Shown one piece after another: positions 1 through 6,159 of a stretch of 20,136 bases of DNA. This DNA comes from Candidatus Methanolliviera sp. GoM_asphalt. GTDB taxonomy: Archaea > Halobacteriota > Methanoliparia > Methanoliparales > Methanoliparaceae. The position numbers and the translations under genes were made by a program. The DNA lies in contig CABGHH010000011.1 of assembly GCA_902158745.1 (NCBI GenBank), positions 1 to 20,136 on the forward strand. The letters are read 5' to 3'. The notes beneath the pieces are model-generated. The model was not told the DNA's origin, made no database searches, and was given only the letters and a program-made list of their open reading frames with translations. Each line of letters starts with the position of its first letter. Within the stretch, counting starts at the first letter, position 1.

Positions 1-1
1 T

Positions 2-616
2 CTACACGCCTGTTCTTATGATGAAGCTTTATGTATTCCCACGGAAGAAGCTGTTACGCTCTCCATAAGGACGCAACAGATCCTGCAGAACGAGTCTAAT
101 GTTACTAACACAATAGATCCTTTGGCGGGTTCATACTATGTTGAATCGTTGACAAACGAGGTAGAGAAGAGAGCCATGGAATTTTTCCATCAGATAGAAG
201 ACCATGGGGGATGGACCAAAGCGCTGGAGTTGGGATGGCTCCGTCAACAAACGGAAAAGGAAGCAATAAAATATGAGGAGGAAATAAGAAGCGGTAAAAG
301 AAGAATCGTGGGTGTTAACTGCTTCCAAATGGAGGAAGATCCATCTAAGATCACATATTTCCGTCCAGACCCAGAAATTTATAAGAAACAGAAGGCGAGG
401 GCGGAGAAATTAAAGGAGGAGCGCGACAATAATAAAGTTGAGGAGACGTTGAATGAACTCCGTGATGCGGATGATAACGGTGAGAACGTAATGCCGGCGA
501 TGATGAAAGCGGTTAAAGCATATGCCACTTTAGAAGAGATGACCGATATAACTGTTCGCCGCCATTCTCCCGGAACCAGAGGCATATTCTCTCATTTAAG
601 TCGGATGATTGAATAA
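2..616 (+). CDS. B12-dependent acyl-CoA mutase large subunit, C-terminal part (5' truncated by window)
   Basis: The reading frame is open from base 2, so this is the last ~204 residues of a gene that begins upstream. It matches the C-terminal part of the TIM barrel and tail of the methylmalonyl-CoA mutase large subunit: the HACSYDEAL segment, IRTQQI, and DPLAGSYYVESLT. It is closely similar at protein and DNA level to the complete mutase at 1078-2730, so the two are tandem paralogs. The diagnostic substrate-pocket residues lie upstream and cannot be read. The cobalamin domain is absent and is supplied by the next gene, as usual in archaea. The last ~22 residues (after EEMTD) are Arg/His-rich and do not align with the paralog. 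Another frame from 555 reads Phe-Ala-Ala-Ile and stops at 597-599, so a late frameshift is possible but unproven. Substrate unknown. Confidence 0.9.
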   Translation, partial: LHACSYDEALCIPTEEAVTLSIRTQQILQNESNVTNTIDPLAGSYYVESLTNEVEKRAMEFFHQIEDHGGWTKALELGWLRQQTEKEAIKYEEEIRSGKRRIVGVNCFQMEEDPSKITYFRPDPEIYKKQKARAEKLKEERDNNKVEETLNELRDADDNGENVMPAMMKAVKAYATLEEMTDITVRRHSPGTRGIFSHLSRMIE

Positions 617-631
617 GAAATAGGAGGAGAA

Positions 632-1027
632 ATGGAGAGAAAAATTAGGGTCTTGACGGCTAAGCTTGGGTTTGATATGCATAACAGGGGCATGAGTGTA
701 GTAAACAGGGCATTGCGAGACGGCGGAACAGAAGTAGTATATATCGGTAATCAATTCCCGGAAGGCATTGCAGAAACGGCTCTTCAGGAGGATGTAGATG
801 TCATTGGCATAAGCTCGCTAAATTCTGCTAGTAGTTTGGAGCTGATGGAAAGAGTGATGGACATGATTAAAAAGAAACATCTTGAAGATAGGCTAGTGAT
901 CTTTGGAGGGATCATCCTTCCCGACGATGTTCCTAAGCTTAAGGAGATGGGTGTTAACGAATATTTTCCACCGGGATCAAATGTGGATTCGATAGTTAGC
1001 TATATCAAAGAAAATGTTCCACAATAG
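632..1027 (+). CDS. Cobalamin-binding small subunit of acyl-CoA mutase (copy 1)
   Basis: A 131-residue stand-alone B12-binding domain of the methylmalonyl-CoA mutase C-terminal type. It has the base-off/His-on motif DxHxxG (Asp15, His17, Gly20), preceded by the conserved Lys11. His17 should be the lower axial cobalt ligand. The later GISSL and GGIILPDD segments fit the SxL and GG motifs that line the nucleotide-tail pocket. It begins 15 bases after the upstream mutase gene behind a strong ribosome site (AGGAGGA, 622-628), so the two genes should be co-transcribed and form one holoenzyme. Length is normal for split archaeal small subunits. Family assignment is secure; which acyl-CoA it serves depends on the large subunit. 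Confidence 0.95.
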   Translation: MERKIRVLTAKLGFDMHNRGMSVVNRALRDGGTEVVYIGNQFPEGIAETALQEDVDVIGISSLNSASSLELMERVMDMIKKKHLEDRLVIFGGIILPDDVPKLKEMGVNEYFPPGSNVDSIVSYIKENVPQ

Positions 1028-1077
1028 AATAGATATGTTATCCTCATTTAAAACAGTTTAATGGATGGAGGTGAATT

Positions 1078-2730
1078 ATGGAAGCAAATAAGTCCAATAT
1101 CGTAAAAAGAAAAGAGCGTAAAGAGGTTTTTACCACCAGTTCGGGCATACCGATCAAAAGGATCTATACACCCGAGGATGTAGCTGATTTAGATTATAAT
1201 AGAGACTTGGGACTTTCGGGAGAAGATCCCTACACGCGGGGAATTTATCCCACGATGTATCGAGGGAAACTTTGGACGATACGACAGTTCGGCGGTCTTA
1301 ATGCTGCCGAGGCTACAAATGATAGATATAAACTTATGTATCAGATGGGTGTTACGGGGTTTGCCATTGCCATAGATGATGCGAGTTTACTAGGTTTTGA
1401 TCCTGATTCGCCAGAAGCAGAAGATGAGGTTGGTGTTGGCGGCGTCAGTGTCTTCTCATTGAAGGATATGGAGGATATGTTCGATGGTCTTCCTATAGAC
1501 AAGATATCCACGGCTGTTATCCAAGCGATAAATACAACATGTCCTCATACTGCGATGTATCTTGCCTTGGCTGAAAATAGAGGGATAGACTTAAGAGACG
1601 TGGATGGGACTACCGAAGGCGACCCTTGCAGTTTTGGCGGCTGTATGGACCTAAAGGTAAACCCCGCACCTGTTCGTCAGTTAATGAGACTCTGTGGTGA
1701 TCTGGTCGAATGGTGTGCTATAAATGCACCCAAATGGCATCCGGTAAGCTTCACCTCTTATAACTATCGGGAGGCGGGAGTCAATGCCTATCAAGAGATA
1801 GGTGGGTTGGTTGCCTCCGCGGTTGATCTGATTGAAGAGGTGTTGAGTAGGGATAGAGGTTTAACTGTTGATGACTTCGTCCCCCACTATACATTCCACC
1901 TGGCTTCTCACAACGATTTCTTCGAGGAGATAGCCAAGATGAGAGCAGCACGGAGAATGTGGTGCAAGATAATGACAGAGAGATATAATGCAAAGGATCC
2001 TCGTTCTAAGATGTTGAGATTTCATATCCAGACGGCTGGTTCTAGCCTTACCTATCAGCAGCCATTGAATAATGCCATTCGTGTAGCATATCAGATATTA
2101 GCTGCTTCTCTCAGCGGAGCTCAATCTATGCATGCCTGCTCTTACGATGAAGCACTGTGTATTCCTACGGAGGAGAGTGCTTTGCTCTCTATAAGGACGC
2201 AACAGATTGCCCAGCACGAGATTAATGTTACCAATGTTGTAGATCCTCTGGGTGGTTCGTACTTTGTTGAATCACTGACAAATGAGGTGGAAAAGAAAGC
2301 ATGGGAGTACATGGAAGAAATAGATAAACATGGAGGATTTGTTGAGGCGGTGGAATCAGGCTGGTTCCGGGCTGAGGTGGAAAAAGCCGAGATGAAGAGA
2401 GAGGATGAAGTGAGGAGTGGTGAAAGAGAGGTCGTGGGAGTTAACTGTTTTAAGATGACTGAGGAACCCTACAAGGTATCATTCTTTCGTCGTGACCCTC
2501 AACTTGTAGAGAAACAGAGGGCGAAATTACAAAAGTTAAAGGAAGAGCGTGATGATAGAGAGGTTGAGAAGGCATTGGAAGAGCTTCGTCAAGTAACCGA
2601 AAGCGGTGAAAATGTTATGCCAGCAGTGATGAAAGCACTCAAGGTTTATACTACCATAGGTGAGATATCTAAGGTTTGGAAGAGTATCTTTGGTCCTATT
2701 GTTCCAAGCGGTTTGGCAATGACGATGTAA
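1078..2730 (+). CDS. B12-dependent acyl-CoA mutase large subunit (copy 2), divergent active site
   Basis: A complete 550-residue catalytic subunit of the methylmalonyl-CoA mutase family, without a B12 domain, behind a near-perfect ribosome site GGAGGTGA (1067-1074). Family landmarks: YPTMYRGKLWTIRQ at ~57-70, RAARRMW, HIQTAGSSLT, and DPLGGSYFVESLT. Aligned to Propionibacterium MutB, the substrate-pocket residues differ. Tyr89 is Phe71, as in isobutyryl-CoA mutase. Gln197 is Glu180. Arg207, which binds the methylmalonyl carboxylate, falls on Met190 in an ungapped alignment. The catalytic His244 is Asn229. The DLPT loop reads Asp-Asp-Ala-Ser. It is therefore unlikely to be an ordinary methylmalonyl-CoA mutase; a non-carboxylated acyl-CoA is one possibility, loss of activity another. 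It is flanked by small-subunit genes on both sides; the downstream one (2769) is its probable partner. Confidence 0.93.
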   Translation: MEANKSNIVKRKERKEVFTTSSGIPIKRIYTPEDVADLDYNRDLGLSGEDPYTRGIYPTMYRGKLWTIRQFGGLNAAEATNDRYKLMYQMGVTGFAIAIDDASLLGFDPDSPEAEDEVGVGGVSVFSLKDMEDMFDGLPIDKISTAVIQAINTTCPHTAMYLALAENRGIDLRDVDGTTEGDPCSFGGCMDLKVNPAPVRQLMRLCGDLVEWCAINAPKWHPVSFTSYNYREAGVNAYQEIGGLVASAVDLIEEVLSRDRGLTVDDFVPHYTFHLASHNDFFEEIAKMRAARRMWCKIMTERYNAKDPRSKMLRFHIQTAGSSLTYQQPLNNAIRVAYQILAASLSGAQSMHACSYDEALCIPTEESALLSIRTQQIAQHEINVTNVVDPLGGSYFVESLTNEVEKKAWEYMEEIDKHGGFVEAVESGWFRAEVEKAEMKREDEVRSGEREVVGVNCFKMTEEPYKVSFFRRDPQLVEKQRAKLQKLKEERDDREVEKALEELRQVTESGENVMPAVMKALKVYTTIGEISKVWKSIFGPIVPSGLAMTM

Positions 2731-2768
2731 TTCTTGAATTATGCAATGTGATGGAGTTGAGATAGAAA

Positions 2769-3155
2769 ATGGGAAAAATTAGGGTTTTAATGGCTAAACC
2801 GGGATATGATAGTCACTTTAGAGGTGCTGTGGTGGTAGCTACAACATTGAGGAATGCGGGAATGGAGGTGATATACCTTGGTGGGCAGCAACCCTCAGAG
2901 GTAGCGAATACTGCCCTTCAGGAAGATGTTGATGTCATTGGTATAAGTACTTTAAGCTCTACCTATATGGAATATCTAACCGAGCTAACGTCACTCCTTA
3001 AGAACAAGGGAATAGCAGAGAAATTATTAGTTGTGGGTGGGGTTGTTATTCCCGACGATGTCCCTAAATTAAAAGAGATGGGTGTCGATGGATACTTTCC
3101 TCCAGGGTCAGATTTAGTTTCAATCGTTGATTACGTTAGGAATGGAGTAAAATAA
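2769..3155 (+). CDS. Cobalamin-binding small subunit of acyl-CoA mutase (copy 2)
   Basis: A 128-residue B12-binding domain closely similar to the protein at 632-1027. It has Lys10, Asp14, His16 and Gly19 of the K-x3-DxHxxG motif; His16 is the predicted axial ligand of cobalt. GISTL and GGVVIPDD complete the pocket. It lies 38 bases after the mutase gene, with a GGAGTTGAG ribosome-site-like stretch at ~2754-2762, and is presumably the partner of that large subunit. Its stop codon (TAA, 3153-3155) directly abuts the stop codon of the convergent gene at 3156, leaving no room for a separate terminator. Confidence 0.95.
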   Translation: MGKIRVLMAKPGYDSHFRGAVVVATTLRNAGMEVIYLGGQQPSEVANTALQEDVDVIGISTLSSTYMEYLTELTSLLKNKGIAEKLLVVGGVVIPDDVPKLKEMGVDGYFPPGSDLVSIVDYVRNGVK

Positions 3156-3554
3156 CTACGCCTCGACGACCTCCTTCACCGATCCTACGACCTCCTCGGA
3201 GGTTGCCCCCGGTTTTAGGAGGGCTTTAAACCCAAGTTTCTTAAGTTTTGGTTCATCCTCGGGCGGAAATATCCCTCCCATCACAAACGCCATATTATCT
3301 TTTATCCCCTTCTCTTCAGCCGATCTCATCAATTCCCCGCCTAGTTCTAATGCGCCACCGCACATCGAATTTATACCAACGACATCGACGTCTTCCTGAA
3401 CGGCCGCCTCGATTATCTGCTCTGGACGATTGTTACCGATATAGATAACTTCCATTCCCGCATCTCGAAGCATGCTCGCTACCGTGACGATCCCTCTGGA
3501 ATGCGTCTCAAGGCTATATGCCGATAGTAATACCTTAATCTTCTTTTCATTCAT
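3156..3554 (-). CDS. Cobalamin-binding small subunit of acyl-CoA mutase (copy 3), altered B12 motif
   Basis: A 132-residue B12-binding domain, last gene of the five-gene minus-strand operon. It starts 12 bases after the mutase gene behind an AGAGGT ribosome site. The fold-type landmarks remain (LEVIYIGNN-like strand, VQEDVDVVGI, MGGIFPPED). The motif usually written K-x3-DxHxxG here reads Ala12-Tyr-Ser-Leu-Glu16-Thr-His18-Ser-Arg-Gly21. The cobalt-ligating His18 is kept, but the Lys (604 in Propionibacterium MutB) is Ala and the Asp (608) that hydrogen-bonds the His is Glu. The SxL motif is replaced by Asn-Ser-Met-Cys-Gly-Gly. It probably still binds cobalamin base-off, with a changed His-cobalt environment. 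Likely partner: the mutase at 3567-5327. Confidence 0.93.
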   Translation of the reverse strand: MNEKKIKVLLSAYSLETHSRGIVTVASMLRDAGMEVIYIGNNRPEQIIEAAVQEDVDVVGINSMCGGALELGGELMRSAEEKGIKDNMAFVMGGIFPPEDEPKLKKLGFKALLKPGATSEEVVGSVKEVVEA

Positions 3555-3566
3555 TTTTATAACCTC

Positions 3567-5327
3567 TTATATGACCAGCGGCTGTTTCCACATCCCAAAC
3601 GCCTCTACGAACTTTCTTCGCATCTCTCCTTCTGTGGCGCCAGCTCTGGCAGCTTCGATCGTCTTATATGTCACGTTCTCTCCGGATTTGCACGCATCCA
3701 CGATCGCGCCAAGACAACTCTCCACCTTGTCATTATCCCTCTCTTCTCTCCACTTCTTCAGCTTTTCGATCTGTCTCTGCCTTCTCTCTTCCAAAACCTC
3801 CTGGCATTTGATCGGCGGCTCTTTAACGTCAGGGCGTCTGAAGTAATTGTATCCGACGATCTTTATCGTACCATCATCGATCTTCCTGCGCTCCTTCGCG
3901 ATGTAACTGGCAATTTTATTGTGCATCCAACCGCTCTCTATCGCCTTGACGAAACCTCCCTCCTTCTCGATCTCTTCCAATTGATCGAGAACCTTCGATT
4001 CTGCGATATTTGTCAGTTTCTCCACGTAGAAAGAGCCGGCGAGGGGATCGACCACCTGCGTGACCTGTGTCTCGGCGTTGATGATCTGTTGGGTCCGAAG
4101 CGCCAACAACGAATCCTCCTCCAATGGGACGGAATATGCCTCGGCATAAGAATCCACGTGCAGAGACTGAGTTCCACCCAATATCGCGGCCATCGCCTGG
4201 AAAGCCGACCTGATGACATTGTCGTAGGGTTCCACCCGCTGTAGGGATATACCGGATGTCTGTATGTGGCATCTCTCCAGCTGGGATCTCGGTTTTTTCG
4301 AATCAAACCTGTACTTCATTATCTTGTACCATAACCTTCTAGCCGCGCGCAATCTGGCAATCTCCTCAAAGAAGTCACTGCTGACACTCCAGAAGAATGC
4401 CATCCTCTCTGCCACCCAATCAGGATCATAACCACGCTCTTGCATCTCTTCGAGGATCGCAATACCGTTGGCAAAGGCGACTGCCATCTCCATGATCTCG
4501 TCGGTTCCCTCCTCGCGCAGATTGTAGCCGTTCAATGTGATATAATTCCATCTCGGCACCTCTTTCCTGAGGAACTCGATGTTGTCGCACTGTATCCTGA
4601 AGTCGTCCGCAGGAGGTATGTACTCTGGAGCTCTTCGAACGATATTCTCCATCGTGATGTCGTTCTGTACGCTGCCAGGAAGCGTCTTCCAATCGTAGCC
4701 CCTCTTCTCTGCCATCACCAAGAACATGGGGAATATGATCATCGAATTTCTCGGATAATGGGTGACGATGGAAGAACTCACCTTATCGATCGGAATATCC
4801 TTATATATTACCTCCATATCTTGAACGCAGTCGATCGGGACGCCGACTGTTCCTACCTGGCCGACAGATTCGGGCTCATCCGAGTCGAACATCTGAACCG
4901 TGGGTAGATCGAGCGCCAGATTTGTTCCGGTGGCACCGGATTCAAGGAGGAACTTCAGCCTCTCGTTGGTCTCCTCTGGAGATCCTGCCCCGGAGAGCTG
5001 GCGTATCGTGAATACCCTACCCCGGTACATGTTTGGATATGGTCCTCTCGTGAACGGTTCCTGCCCCGGAAAACCTACATCAGCTTCGTAGTCCAAATCA
5101 GCCACATCGCAGGGTGTATAGAGCATCCCTCTTGGGATCTCGGAACCCAAGATCGTATGTGGCGTCACTTCCCAATTTTCTCTGTCCTTCTCTCGCACCT
5201 TCGTATTCTTCCACTCATCGAAGCCCTCTTTAATCTTCTCGATGGCCTCCGGGTTGTAGAGCGGAATGCGCTTTTTTTCCTTTAACTTCTCCTCAAAAAT
5301 CTCTTTTGTTGTCTTCTCCTCACTCAT
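3567..5327 (-). CDS. B12-dependent acyl-CoA mutase large subunit (copy 3), novel pocket signature
   Basis: A 586-residue methylmalonyl-CoA mutase-family catalytic subunit, with an N-terminal stretch of ~65 residues before the barrel and no B12 domain. Landmarks: YPNMYRGRVFTIRQ (97-110), DLPT (140-143), VQND (220-223), RAARRLW, HIQTSGISL, DPLAGSFYVEKLT. In Propionibacterium MutB numbering it keeps Gln197 (Gln221) and the substrate-carboxylate-binding Arg207 (Arg231), but Tyr89 is Leu111 and the catalytic His244 is Asn269. Known relatives have Tyr (methylmalonyl), Phe (isobutyryl) or Ile (2-hydroxyisobutyryl) at the first site and keep the His. The pocket therefore suggests a CoA thioester with a free carboxylate and more bulk than methylmalonyl-CoA, such as an alkylsuccinyl/alkylmalonyl pair; that is inference. 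Encoded 25 bases after the dehydratase activator and 12 bases before its own B12 subunit. Confidence 0.93.
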   Translation of the reverse strand: MSEEKTTKEIFEEKLKEKKRIPLYNPEAIEKIKEGFDEWKNTKVREKDRENWEVTPHTILGSEIPRGMLYTPCDVADLDYEADVGFPGQEPFTRGPYPNMYRGRVFTIRQLSGAGSPEETNERLKFLLESGATGTNLALDLPTVQMFDSDEPESVGQVGTVGVPIDCVQDMEVIYKDIPIDKVSSSIVTHYPRNSMIIFPMFLVMAEKRGYDWKTLPGSVQNDITMENIVRRAPEYIPPADDFRIQCDNIEFLRKEVPRWNYITLNGYNLREEGTDEIMEMAVAFANGIAILEEMQERGYDPDWVAERMAFFWSVSSDFFEEIARLRAARRLWYKIMKYRFDSKKPRSQLERCHIQTSGISLQRVEPYDNVIRSAFQAMAAILGGTQSLHVDSYAEAYSVPLEEDSLLALRTQQIINAETQVTQVVDPLAGSFYVEKLTNIAESKVLDQLEEIEKEGGFVKAIESGWMHNKIASYIAKERRKIDDGTIKIVGYNYFRRPDVKEPPIKCQEVLEERRQRQIEKLKKWREERDNDKVESCLGAIVDACKSGENVTYKTIEAARAGATEGEMRRKFVEAFGMWKQPLVI

Positions 5328-5352
5328 GACGATCCTCTCACATTCTTTTTTG

Positions 5353-6159
5353 TTATATTTCTTGACTCTTTCTATTCAAAAACTTTTCCCTCGAGATTAA
5401 AGCCGCCCCGAGAGCTCCGGTTATCAGTGGCTCGGGTGGAATATGAATGGTATGCCCTATCTTTCTCTCGAAAGATTTGACCATGCCCACATTCTTGGCG
5501 ACACCCCCCGTCATCACGACATCATCCTCAATGCCAACGTTTTTGGCCAATCCGCTCACCCTCGTTGCGATCGCATCGTGCAATCCCGCGATGATATCTT
5601 CTTTATCTTTCTCTGCGGCGATCAGAGAGACCACCTCAGACTCCGCGAATACCGTACAGGTACTGCTGATGGCAACCTTGTTTTTAGATTTTAGGGATAG
5701 AGGACCCATATCTTCTATATTGATGCCCAATGCGTTAGCCATGACTTCAAGAAATCTTCCACTCCCTGCCGCACACTTATCGTTCATCGCAAAAGAACGA
5801 ACCCTTCCATTCTCGTCGAGCCGCATCGCCTTCGAATCTTGCCCACCGATATCGATCACCGTGTGGCAATCGGGAAATATCTTTCTGACGCCTTTTGCAT
5901 GGCAGGTGATCTCCGTCACCTTCTCGTCCGCGAAGAAGGCGGTGGCAACGTTTCTGCCGTAACCCGTCGCCGTGATAAAGTTTATATCTTTTTTATCAAT
6001 TCCACAACCTCTGATCGTATCTTCATATAGACTCAATATAATGCCTCTGGGATTGATGCCGCTCTTCGTGAACCGATACCCCACGATATCTTCTTCATCA
6101 ACTATTACGACCTTGGTCGTCAAAGATCCGATGTCTATGCCACAGAAGTACATGTTCAC
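5353..6159 (-). CDS. ATP-dependent Fe-S activator of 2-hydroxyacyl-CoA dehydratase / benzoyl-CoA reductase family (HgdC/BadF-BadG type)
   Basis: A 268-residue ASKHA-fold ATPase (BadF/BadG/BcrA/BcrD family), the usual length for HgdC, HadI and FldI activators. It has the phosphate-1 loop GIDIGSLTTK (7-16), the ATGYGRN segment, phosphate-2 region DIGGQDSK (103-110) and the adenosine segment MTGGVAKN. The two Cys that let a homodimer hold one bridging [4Fe-4S] cluster are present: NDKC129AAGSGRF and SSTC168TVFAESE. The role is to inject a low-potential electron, driven by ATP hydrolysis, into the dehydratase/reductase encoded just upstream. The GTG start at 6159 overlaps the preceding stop by 4 bases (GTGA), implying translational coupling; an ATG at 6153 is an alternative. 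Only one activator type is encoded, as in dehydratases; benzoyl-CoA reductase uses two. Confidence 0.95.
   Translation of the reverse strand: MNMYFCGIDIGSLTTKVVIVDEEDIVGYRFTKSGINPRGIILSLYEDTIRGCGIDKKDINFITATGYGRNVATAFFADEKVTEITCHAKGVRKIFPDCHTVIDIGGQDSKAMRLDENGRVRSFAMNDKCAAGSGRFLEVMANALGINIEDMGPLSLKSKNKVAISSTCTVFAESEVVSLIAAEKDKEDIIAGLHDAIATRVSGLAKNVGIEDDVVMTGGVAKNVGMVKSFERKIGHTIHIPPEPLITGALGAALISREKFLNRKSQEI

Noticed and set aside
122..616. A TTG at 122 as a start for the first gene
   Set aside because: The frame is open and mutase-like from base 2, so this TTG is an internal Leu codon.
1028..1077. TTTAAAAC before the second mutase as a separate promoter
   Set aside because: Possible, but the 50-base gap within a same-strand cluster and an ordinary A/T-rich stretch give too little support.
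3472..3846. Long plus-strand frame across the end of the third mutase and its B12 gene
   Set aside because: It is antisense to two clear family members and has Ser/Leu-rich sequence typical of a shadow frame.
4440..4907. A 155-codon plus-strand frame opposite the third mutase
   Set aside because: Antisense to conserved mutase motifs, with no recognisable domain.
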